In this document: positions 43,519-51,036 of the stretch, piece after piece
Position numbering within the stretch: position 1 is the first letter of the stretch
Layout of the letters: each line of letters starts with the position of its first letter
NCBI GenBank assembly: GCA_963678275.1
Contig: OY782765.1
Coordinates: 2,294,001-2,358,000, forward strand
Reading direction: 5' to 3'
From: G963677445 sp963678275
Lineage (GTDB): Bacteria > Bacteroidota > Ignavibacteria > Ignavibacteriales > Melioribacteraceae
DNA length: 64,000 bases
Program-made: the position numbers and the translations under genes
Notes under the pieces: model-generated
What the model saw: only the letters and a program-made list of their open reading frames with translations
What the model was told of the DNA's origin: nothing
The model's database searches: none

Positions 43519-44640
43519 ATGTCGAATATAACGGTTACAACTGTCAGCAGTAAATCTGATCTGAACAAATTTATCAAAATGCAATGGAAATTTTATGAAG
43601 GCAACCCAAACTGGGTGCCACCGCTGATTATGGACAGGAAACATATCCTCGATAAGAAAAAACATCCTTTTTATAAGAATGCCGAAACCGAATTATACAT
43701 TGCGTGGAAAGATGGTGAACCTGTAGGAAGAATCGCGGCTATCAAGAATGATATGCACAATAAAGTCCATAATGAAAATATCGGTTTTTTCGGGTTTTTC
43801 GAATCGATAAATGATCAGGAAGTTGCCTCTGCTTTGTTTCAGAAAGCTGAGGAATGGATAAAAGCTAAAGGACTTGAGGCAATGCGCGGTCCGGCAAATC
43901 CGTCGAGCAATGAGGACTGGGGGCTTCTGATCGATGGGTTCGATGATCCCCCGAGAATAATGATGACATATAATCCTGAGTATTATATCTCATTACTGGA
44001 AAACCAGGGCTTCAAAAAGCTTAAAGACCTCTATGCCTGGAATATAGCAAACGCGAAAATATCCCAGTCAAAAAAGCTCTGGCGTATGGAAAACCTGGTA
44101 AAAGAACGTTATAACTTCAAGGTCAGAGGGCTCAATATGAAAAAATTCAAGGAAGAGCTCAAACTTGTCAAGGAAGTATATAACCAGGCATGGGCTCCAA
44201 ACTGGGGTTTTATTCCGATGTCGGAAGAAGAAATTGATGATATGGCAGCCAACCTTAAACCCCTTATTGTCCCTGAGATAGTTCTTTTCGGCGAAATTGG
44301 AGATAAAGTTGTTGGTTTTGCCCTCGTTGTCCCCGATTATAATTATCTGTTCAAAGATATGAATGGAAGACTTTTTCCATTCGGGATTTTCAAGCTTCTT
44401 TTTAATAAAAGAAAAATTCCCAGAAGCAGGATCATCACACTCGGTGTAATCCCTGAATATCAGAAAAAAGGGCTTGATTCTGTTTTTTATGCCGAAATTA
44501 CCCGCCGCTGCCATGATATCGGGATAGATTTTGGAGAAGCAAGCTGGGTGCTCGAAGATAACGATATGATGAACCGGGGAGCTGAAATGATGAACGCGGA
44601 AAAATACAAGACTTACAGAATCTACGAGAAACCTGTATGA
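43519..44640 (+). CDS. GNAT-family N-acyltransferase, possible ceramide synthase
   Basis: 373 residues, GGAG upstream. NWVPPLIMDRKHILDKKKHP and GEPVGRIAAIKNDMHN are the N-terminal half; RSRIITLGVIPEYQKKGLDS is the acetyl/acyl-CoA-binding motif A. Two GNAT-like halves are visible in a protein about twice the usual GNAT length. Bacterial ceramide synthases (bCerS) are described as acyltransferases of this kind beside Spt, so N-acylation of a sphingoid base is a reasonable inference. Co-directional with Spt and overlaps the next gene by four bases. Confidence 0.75.
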   Translation: MSNITVTTVSSKSDLNKFIKMQWKFYEGNPNWVPPLIMDRKHILDKKKHPFYKNAETELYIAWKDGEPVGRIAAIKNDMHNKVHNENIGFFGFFESINDQEVASALFQKAEEWIKAKGLEAMRGPANPSSNEDWGLLIDGFDDPPRIMMTYNPEYYISLLENQGFKKLKDLYAWNIANAKISQSKKLWRMENLVKERYNFKVRGLNMKKFKEELKLVKEVYNQAWAPNWGFIPMSEEEIDDMAANLKPLIVPEIVLFGEIGDKVVGFALVVPDYNYLFKDMNGRLFPFGIFKLLFNKRKIPRSRIITLGVIPEYQKKGLDSVFYAEITRRCHDIGIDFGEASWVLEDNDMMNRGAEMMNAEKYKTYRIYEKPV

Positions 44641-46601
44641 AAAAGGGAGTTTTAATAGTATCCTTTTTTCTGTTCATATCTACAATTTACCTGGGGCAAT
44701 TCAGGACAGAAGATAAAGAACTGGCAAAAACTACTTTTTTGAGGGAGTTTAATCCCTCTTTAATAAAATCTTATCTTGATTCCGGAGATGAAGAAAAAGT
44801 AAATGCCGCGTTACTTTCAATCAGCCATTCGGGAGATACGACATTTGTAAAAGATATTCTCAATCTCGATTTCGACAGATTTGGTGAAACAGCATTTTTT
44901 ACCCTGGGCCAAATCGGGAAATCGACCGAAGCGTCAACATTTATTCTTAATACAATTTTAAATTCTGAAGCGGGTCCCGGGATAAAAGAAGCGTATAAGG
45001 CATTAGGAAAATGCGGCTCTCCCGGGCAGATTGGAAAACTCATAGACCTTTATTTTTCCGGTGAAGGATTAAATTTTTCCGGTCTCCCTTATGCCATATA
45101 TTATCTCGATGAAAAAGAATCTATAAAAGAGAAAATATCAACATTCCTTCTTTCTGAACTAAGCACACAAAAAAACAGGGAAAGAATTTTTGACGCCCTT
45201 TTTGTAACCTACCGCTCAGGCGCCGACAGCTCAATGATTTCTACTCTCATAGGGCTTCTTAATGATCCTGAAATGAACAGAATGCCAAACACATTTTATA
45301 TTCTCGGCTCACTTAGGAAAACAGGTTATGACAGTTACCCGGAAGAACTATCCTTTTCCCTGCTTACAGATGATGACTGGCGGAAAAGATGTGAAGCTGC
45401 AAGGTCTTTGGCCAAAAGCAATAAATCCGACTCAGTTCGTTCAGTATATTTTTCTCTTTTGAAGGATAAAAATCCGAACGTTTCCCGCACCGCTGCTCAG
45501 TCCTTAAGAAATTTTGTTATTCCCCCTTCCTCCGGGGCGCTGGAACTGCTTGTCTCGGATAATAAAATTCCCGGCAATACAAGGGGAGAAATCTTTATTT
45601 CCTGGCAGAATCTATATCCTTTTTCTTATAAAGAGAGAATCGATACGCTGCTGAATATTGTGCCTCAGGAATATATTCTCCGATTTATTTCGGGTGATAT
45701 ACCGGACGCCGGCTATAAATGGAATTATCTCAGGAATAACCGGCCGGAGATTAAATCTGGTGAATTTCTTCAATGGACTCAGTCGGTAATATCATTACAG
45801 GATTCGCTTGCCGAAAACAGAGAATATGCGCAGACAGTAACCGGGCTGCTCGATTCCGATTCTCCCCCCGCGGTGTCAATAATTTGTGACGGTCTCGATT
45901 CAGCTTTTATCAGCAGTCATTCTGAAACATTAAAAAAGAGAGTTTTTCTGATAGCCGAATCAAATTTAAATGACCCCGATTATATGGAATCACTGATATC
46001 GGTGGCTAATTTTTCAGGAAAAACCGATTCGTTATATGAAACAAAAATATTGAACCTGCTTAAAAAATCGGCGATCAGTTCGGTTTCAACATTTGCAGCC
46101 GAAAAGTTAAATCTTTCGCAGCCCGTGTCGAGAAAACTTCCCGATTTTTTTGATGAGCTCTGGGAAAATTCATTTAAATACAGCAGCGCGGAAATAATTA
46201 CAGAGAAGGGAAATTTCAGAATAGAATTTCTTCCCGGTTCTGCGCCGATATCTGTTGGCAATTTTGTATTGCTGGCCGAAAGGAATTATTTTGATGATGT
46301 AATCTTCCACAGGGTGGTTCCTGATTTTGTTATCCAGACCGGAGATCCTACAGGCACCGGATGGGGAGGACCCGGGTATGAAATTATTTCGGAATTTTCG
46401 CATCTGCCCTTTAATGAAGGATATGTCGGGATGGCGAGCGCCGGAAAGGATACCGAGGGATCACAGTGGTTTGTGATGCATAACCATTACCCCCATCTTG
46501 ACGGCAGATATTCGGTTTTTGGAAAGATATTGGAAGGAATGGATGTTGTCGGTGATATTGACCAGGGAAACAAAATTATTGAAGTTTTACTTGAGGAATA
46601 A
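44637..46601 (+). CDS. HEAT-repeat protein fused to a C-terminal cyclophilin (peptidyl-prolyl isomerase) domain
   Basis: 654 residues, ATGA overlap with the GNAT gene. A signal peptide (GVLIVSFFLFISTIYLG) is followed by about 450 residues of helical HEAT-like repeats (DDDWRKRCEAARSLAKSNKS, PNVSRTAAQSLRNFV). The last 150 residues are a cyclophilin: APISVGNFVLLAERNYFDDV, FHRVVPDFVIQTGDPTGTG, GMASAGKDTEGSQWFV, HLDGRYSVFGKI. The catalytic Arg of FHRV and QTGD are intact. Probably a periplasmic folding factor with a protein-binding scaffold. Confidence 0.9.
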   Translation: MKKGVLIVSFFLFISTIYLGQFRTEDKELAKTTFLREFNPSLIKSYLDSGDEEKVNAALLSISHSGDTTFVKDILNLDFDRFGETAFFTLGQIGKSTEASTFILNTILNSEAGPGIKEAYKALGKCGSPGQIGKLIDLYFSGEGLNFSGLPYAIYYLDEKESIKEKISTFLLSELSTQKNRERIFDALFVTYRSGADSSMISTLIGLLNDPEMNRMPNTFYILGSLRKTGYDSYPEELSFSLLTDDDWRKRCEAARSLAKSNKSDSVRSVYFSLLKDKNPNVSRTAAQSLRNFVIPPSSGALELLVSDNKIPGNTRGEIFISWQNLYPFSYKERIDTLLNIVPQEYILRFISGDIPDAGYKWNYLRNNRPEIKSGEFLQWTQSVISLQDSLAENREYAQTVTGLLDSDSPPAVSIICDGLDSAFISSHSETLKKRVFLIAESNLNDPDYMESLISVANFSGKTDSLYETKILNLLKKSAISSVSTFAAEKLNLSQPVSRKLPDFFDELWENSFKYSSAEIITEKGNFRIEFLPGSAPISVGNFVLLAERNYFDDVIFHRVVPDFVIQTGDPTGTGWGGPGYEIISEFSHLPFNEGYVGMASAGKDTEGSQWFVMHNHYPHLDGRYSVFGKILEGMDVVGDIDQGNKIIEVLLEE

Positions 46602-46625
46602 AAAAGGGGCTGTGAAGCCCCTTTT
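46602..46625. terminator. bidirectional intrinsic terminator
   Basis: AAAAGGGGCTGTGAAGCCCC with flanking As and Ts on both sides, between the convergent cyclophilin and DUF4835 genes. Confidence 0.9.
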
Positions 46626-46633
46626 CATAAACT

Positions 46634-47518
46634 TTACTTTAACGCCTGATCATATTTTGAAATATTCGCCGGGTTAATTCTCTTCAGTTTCTCAAAAATA
46701 GTCTTATCTGGATAGTCCTTCAGATTATCAACAATTTCCCCCGCCTTAGCGTCAAAAAATGTTTTCAGAAGAACACTTCTCGGATTAAGTTTATCTTTTC
46801 TGTCGGCAAGGTTATTGATCATTTTTACCATTGCCTTTTGTCCCCTTATCCTGTCCTTCTCAATAATATCGAGGCCGTCGAAATGGTAATGCATAAAATC
46901 ATGCCTGAACTGACTATAACTTGCGTTAAGCAAATCTTCAACCAGTCCCCTGCGGTTATATGAAGTTGATTCCGCGATCCACCCGTCTGAATACCTGCTG
47001 CTTGCCCCGCGTAAGGCTATATCAAGCGCGCGGTTAAAATATTCAGTGCCTCCATCGGGATCAGGGCCATAGGAATCGGAGTCGAATCCTATTATGATAT
47101 AAGCATAAAAATCAAGAAAACTTGTGAGCGCTTCAAAATCCATCGGGTTAAAATACATAGCCTGATTTTTTTCATATACAAAATCCCAGGCGTTATCCAT
47201 AACCGACATCATCAGCGAACGCCTGGTCGATTGATATATAGCTCGCTGGCTTGTCACAACAACCTGCGCCTTATACCTGAAATCTTCACTGCCCGACGTA
47301 AAAAAGATATTGAAGGTACAATTGATTTTTTCATATTCCCATACCTGCTCTGAGAACTTATTGTTATTCAGATAATCGGAAACCGCTCTTTCAAAACCAA
47401 TCAGCCGATCCTTTACCTGGTTGGGAAGCTGTTCATAATTTACTTTTACGGTAGCATTAAGTTCCTGGGCAAAATTTAGAACAGGTAGCAATAAAATTAA
47501 GAGAATAAACCTTTTCAT
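46634..47518 (-). CDS. DUF4835 secreted protein
   Basis: 294 residues from ATG 47518 with GGCGGAGAG upstream; signal peptide MKRFILLILLLPVLNFAQ. The body (QELNATVKVNYEQLPNQVKD, FTSGSEDFRYKAQVVVTSQR, YAYIIIGFDSDSYGPDPDGG) follows DUF4835, a periplasmic family widespread in Bacteroidota and often near coaBC or recN. Function is unknown. No such neighbours are present here; it is preceded by 1.4 kb of repeat DNA. Confidence 0.85.
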   Translation of the reverse strand: MKRFILLILLLPVLNFAQELNATVKVNYEQLPNQVKDRLIGFERAVSDYLNNNKFSEQVWEYEKINCTFNIFFTSGSEDFRYKAQVVVTSQRAIYQSTRRSLMMSVMDNAWDFVYEKNQAMYFNPMDFEALTSFLDFYAYIIIGFDSDSYGPDPDGGTEYFNRALDIALRGASSRYSDGWIAESTSYNRRGLVEDLLNASYSQFRHDFMHYHFDGLDIIEKDRIRGQKAMVKMINNLADRKDKLNPRSVLLKTFFDAKAGEIVDNLKDYPDKTIFEKLKRINPANISKYDQALK

Positions 47519-47635
47519 ACTCTCCGCCTGTATTTGATTTGTTTTATTCATTTTGTTCTACAATATAAGAAATTTATTCTATTACTAATATAGTTTTATA
47601 CCTGCACCCTTTTTTTTCGTTCCCTTTTTAAATAT

Positions 47636-48110
47636 TGGCAATCATAAACTGGCAAACCAGAAGTAATGAAGAATTAAGAATGACGAATGACGAATTGGCT
47701 TTCCCCAAGTATTACCAATTAATTGTCATTCCGGTTTTTTGCGTCCTTTGCAAAAAGACCGGAATCTAATGCCGAATTTTACTGCCAACCAGCAATAACT
47801 CTGCCATTTTGCGTAGAAGTTACCTCCTTACGGAGTAGCCAGAAATGAAAAGTACTTATTGGAGAGCTAAAATCCTTACTCTTACTTTTTAAAACCCGAT
47901 TTCGATGACAACTTCGATTTGGATTTCTAAGGCTAACATATATCCAGTCAATCTTTTAATCACCCAATTTCTGTTTTGATTTTTTTACGCGATCATTAGA
48001 TAATTCCTAAGACCATCGCCCGTTTGAATAAGGTTAATAAGGTTTAGTCTGGTCGGGTGGTTTCCTGTGCTACTAAGGTTAAAAAATAACGAATAAGGTT
48101 TTCTCCACCT
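47636..48110. repeat. dispersed composite repeat, copy A
   Basis: About 475 bases closely resembling 61720-62260 (copy B) and, in its second half, 58276-58680 (copy C). Shared landmarks are ATAAACTGGCAA, the GAATGACGAATGACG motif, TTCCGGTTTTTTGCGTC, TTTTGCGTAGAA, CTCCTTACG, AACATATATCC and AATAAGGTTAATAAGG. All frames are broken. Origin unknown. Confidence 0.7.
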
Positions 48111-48163
48111 TTATTTACTCTCTGCCTTGCCGAAGGTTCCGATTATTATGCAGCCTGAGTTAT

Positions 48164-48330
48164 ATGGTGTACCTGACGGCACACCTGGTCGTTTTCTTAT
48201 ATTTTTTCTACCAATATTTTGCCCCTGACGGGGCAATTTTAAAATACAATTACTTTTTTGTCCCGTTAGGGACAGCATATTGGTAAAAAAGAAATAAGCT
48301 GGAAATGCGGTGTGCCGTCAGGTACACCAT
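48164..48330. repeat. 167-bp palindrome-ended element, copy 1
   Basis: Ends are 22-base perfect inverted repeats containing GTGTACCTGACGGCACACC and its complement. Inside are two small hairpins, GCCCCTGACGGGGC and GTCCCGTTAGGGAC. MITE-like; no gene. Confidence 0.8.
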
Positions 48331-48511
48331 ATTTACAATTTGGTATAATCACCGACCACGGAGAAAATGAAAACAATACTCCAACTTAGTAATCCGGCAG
48401 CTCGTTGATTACTTCTGCTACTAAGGTTGAAAAATAAAGAATAAGGTTTTCTCCACCTTTATTTGCTCTCTGCCTTGCCGAAGGTTCCGATTATTATTCA
48501 GCGTGAATAAT

Positions 48512-48678
48512 ATTGTGTACCTGACGGCACACCTGGTCGTTTTTTTATATTTTTTCTACTAATATTTTGCTTCTGACGGGGCAATCTTATACGACAATTA
48601 CTTTTTTGTCCCGTTAGGGACATCATATTGGTATAAAAGAAATAAGCTGGACATGCGGTGTGCCGTCAGGTACACCAT
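48512..48678. repeat. 167-bp palindrome-ended element, copy 2
   Basis: Same architecture and length as copy 1; the left end has one change (ATTGTGTACC for ATGGTGTACC). It is part of the second tandem unit. Confidence 0.8.
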
Positions 48679-48919
48679 ATTTACAATTTGGAATAATCGC
48701 CGACCCCGGAGATAATGAAAACAATGCTCCAACTTCAGTAATCCTACAGGGCAGTGATTACTTCTGCTACTAAGGTCGAAAAATAAAGAATAAGGTTTTT
48801 TCTGAGCCTTTTGTGGAATTTTGTGTTTTGGTAATTTTTTAGATTTTATTTCACTGATCTGATTACCATAAATAATGATTTAGCCGCTGAGAAAAAAATA
48901 ATTGTGTACTGTTTTTCTT

Positions 48920-48937
48920 TATCGTATATTTACGATA
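48920..48937. promoter_or_regulatory. probable ArsR operator
   Basis: TATCGTA-TATT-TACGATA is a perfect 7-bp inverted repeat, 25 bases before arsR. The spacing and AT-rich dyad fit autorepression by an ArsR dimer, relieved by arsenite. Confidence 0.6.
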
Positions 48938-48961
48938 TACGTTTTTGAATGAGAGAATAAC

Positions 48962-49279
48962 ATGATACAAAAAAGAGAAAAATTTAACGAAGATGAAAGA
49001 AAACTGGCAGATATCGCAAAAGCTCTGTCACATCCGGCCAGAATAAGAATCCTCAGAATCCTGAACAATATGAATATCTGCATGACCGGTGATATTGTAA
49101 ATCAGCTTCCCCTGGCACAGTCCACCGTTTCACAACATTTGAGTGAACTCAAAAAATCGGGACTTATTCATGGGGAAATTGAAGGACCCAAGGTTTGCTA
49201 TTGTATCAATAATGAAACAATGCAAAAAGCGAAAAACATATTTACACAATTATTTAATGATGTGTGCGACTGCAAATAA
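48962..49279 (+). CDS. arsR: ArsR-family metal-responsive transcriptional regulator
   Basis: 105 residues with winged-helix motif: LADIAKALSHPARIRILRIL, TGDIVNQLPLAQSTVSQHLS (recognition helix), LIHGEIEGPKVCYCIN. Cysteines are at MNICMTG and KVCYC, with a C-terminal CDC pair; the classic ELCVCDL site is changed, so metal binding differs from E. coli ArsR. It is 15 bases upstream of arsM, an arsenic gene, with a palindromic operator in front. Cytoplasmic repressor. Confidence 0.88.
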   Translation: MIQKREKFNEDERKLADIAKALSHPARIRILRILNNMNICMTGDIVNQLPLAQSTVSQHLSELKKSGLIHGEIEGPKVCYCINNETMQKAKNIFTQLFNDVCDCK

Positions 49280-49294
49280 AACAAAGGAGATAAT

Positions 49295-50086
49295 ATGCAG
49301 GACTCAAATAAAATAAAGGAAATTGTTAAGGAAAAATACTCCGCTATCGCAGTTCAGGGACCTGAAGACTGCGGATGCGGTTGTTGCGGGGAAGAAAGTT
49401 ATTCCATTTTTTCAGATGATTACAGCAAACTCGCCGGATATAACAAAGAGGCAGACCTGGGTCTTGGATGCGGAATCCCGGTGGAATTTGCCGGAATTAA
49501 AAAAGGAGACACCGTAGTTGATCTTGGCTCAGGCGCCGGCAATGATCTTTTTGTAGCGCGCGCGGTCGCAGGTGAAACAGGAACACTCATCGGAATTGAT
49601 TTTTCAGAAGAAATGATCCTGAAAGGAAGGAAAAACGCTGAAAAAACCGGCGTAAAAAATGTTGAGTTTATCTACAGTGAAATTGAAAACATTCAATTGC
49701 CTGGCAATATTGCCGATGTTGTATTAAGCAATTGTGTGCTGAACCTGGTGCCCGATAAAAGGAAAGCATTTAGTGAAATTCACAGAATTCTTAAAAAAGG
49801 AGCTCATTTCTGTATATCTGATGTTGTCACAAAAGGTGATCTGCCCTCAAAAATAAAAGAATCTATGGAGCTGTATGCGGGTTGTGTGTCAGGCGCCATC
49901 CAAAAGGAAGAGTATCTTGAAATTATTAAGGAATCGGGCTTCAGCGATATAACAGTACAAAAATCAAAAACTATCGAAGTTCCGGAAAATGAATTGCTTA
50001 AAGTAATAAACCGGGATGAAATCAGGGAAATTCAGGAGAAAGGAATGGGGATTTTCAGCATAACGGTAACCGGAAAAAAAGATTGA
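49295..50086 (+). CDS. arsM: arsenite S-adenosylmethionine methyltransferase
   Basis: 263 residues, GGAG upstream. N-terminal ECGCGCCG-like Cys cluster (DCGCGCCGEESY), then DLGLGCGIPVEFA, SAM motif VVDLGSGAGNDLF, SNCVLNLVPDK and YAGCVSGA. The three conserved ArsM cysteines (GCG, SNC, AGC) that bind As(III) are all present. It methylates arsenite to less retained species in the cytoplasm. Forms a two-gene operon with arsR. Confidence 0.93.
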   Translation: MQDSNKIKEIVKEKYSAIAVQGPEDCGCGCCGEESYSIFSDDYSKLAGYNKEADLGLGCGIPVEFAGIKKGDTVVDLGSGAGNDLFVARAVAGETGTLIGIDFSEEMILKGRKNAEKTGVKNVEFIYSEIENIQLPGNIADVVLSNCVLNLVPDKRKAFSEIHRILKKGAHFCISDVVTKGDLPSKIKESMELYAGCVSGAIQKEEYLEIIKESGFSDITVQKSKTIEVPENELLKVINRDEIREIQEKGMGIFSITVTGKKD

Positions 50087-50231
50087 GAGATTTGTATCTT
50101 CATTCTCTCAGAACTTCTGACTTCAATTTAATTGTTTTGTCGTGATTTCATACATCAAGACACCATTCAACGAATTTTTTGCGATTTAATCCCCCCACCT
50201 AAGTTGCGGGATATAATCCAGCGTGTGTTAT

Positions 50232-50398
50232 ATGGTGTACCTGACGGCACACCTGGTCGTTTTCTTATATTTTTTCTACCAATATTTTGCCCCTGACGGG
50301 GCAATTTTAAAATACAATTACTTTTTTGTCCCGTTGGGGACATCATATTGGTATAAAAGAAATAAGCTGGACATGCGGTGTGCCGTCAGGTACACCAT
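50232..50398. repeat. 167-bp palindrome-ended element, copy 3
   Basis: Nearly identical to copies 1 and 2, with the same 22-base inverted ends and both internal hairpins. The similarity extends about 70 bases past the right end (ACCCCGGAGAAAATG region). Confidence 0.8.
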
Positions 50399-50585
50399 AT
50401 TTACAATTTGGAATAATCGCCGACCCCGGAGAAAATGAAAACAATACTCCAACTTCAGTAATCCTACAGGTTGGTTGTCACCTCTGTTACAAAGGAAACT
50501 TTATTTGGAAAAACGCCAAATTTCAATTTTATCAGCAACAATATTTCACTTGTCTAAACTATTCAGGATTTCGGATGATAAATCC

Positions 50586-50611
50586 CCTCCCCTTAAGATT
50601 TTAAGGGGAGG
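50586..50611. repeat. 26-bp palindrome, copy 1
   Basis: CCTCCCCTTAA-GATT-TTAAGGGGAGG; a second copy with similar flanks is at 58021-58046. Confidence 0.7.
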
Positions 50612-50698
50612 ATGGGAGGGGTTTGATCTACCTTGAAATTAAACGAATCTTAAGTGAGGTCAATATATTCCCCCAAATGATGACAGATATGTTCACCT

Positions 50699-50898
50699 AA
50701 TACAGGGCTCTTGACATCAGAAACCTAAAGTATTGAAATAAAACAACATAGATTTTGTGGTGCGTATATATGCATGAAACTACAATAGGAATTCTATTTG
50801 CCCAAAATTGCATTTATGGTTTCTTATTGCACTGCACATCTTGAAAGCAACTAAATATTGTCTCAATTAAATATACGTGATGTCAGGAGTCCTGTAAT
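50699..50898. mobile_element. 194-bp MITE, copy E3 of the AAT-flanked family
   Basis: Left TACAGGGCTCTTGACATCA and right TGATGTCAGGAGTCCTGTA have one change each from E1. AAT is duplicated at both ends. Internal similarity to E1 covers only about 50 bases at the left and 20 at the right. No gene. Confidence 0.8.
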
Positions 50899-50986
50899 AG
50901 TAATCTTGTTGCCCGGAAGGTAAAAAATCAAAAATATGGTTCTTGTAAGCTTTTTATTCCTGATGTTTTGGTCATCAGCTAAAAAC

Positions 50987-51018
50987 AAAAAAGGCGTGGA
51001 ATAGTCCACGCCTTTTCT
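50987..51018 (-). terminator. intrinsic terminator of the BNR-repeat protein gene
   Basis: On the minus strand AAGGCGTGGA-CTAT-TCCACGCCTT followed by TTTTGTTTTT. Confidence 0.9.
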
Positions 51019-51036
51019 TTCAGGAAAAATAATAAT

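Larger units (their letters stand above)
48070..48800. repeat. tandem duplication of a 348-bp unit (two copies plus partial third)
   Basis: CTACTAAGG recurs at 48070, 48418 and 48767. The units share TTTTCTCCACCTTTATTT, CTCTCTGCCTTGCCGAAGG and a full copy of the 167-bp palindrome-ended element. No coding potential. Confidence 0.8.
50087..50698. other. intergenic repeat DNA downstream of arsM
   Basis: Holds copy 3 of the 167-bp element (50232-50398) and the palindrome at 50586-50611. Open frames here at 50223-50604 lie in the repeats and are rejected. No terminator was obvious after arsM. Confidence 0.5.

Noticed and set aside
48164..48678. possible CRISPR-like regular repeats
   Set aside because: Spacing is 348 bases, repeats are palindrome-ended elements within a segmental duplication, and no cas gene is present.
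50223..50604. two overlapping plus-strand open frames
   Set aside because: They run through the 167-bp palindrome-ended element, which has a broken frame in the other copies.
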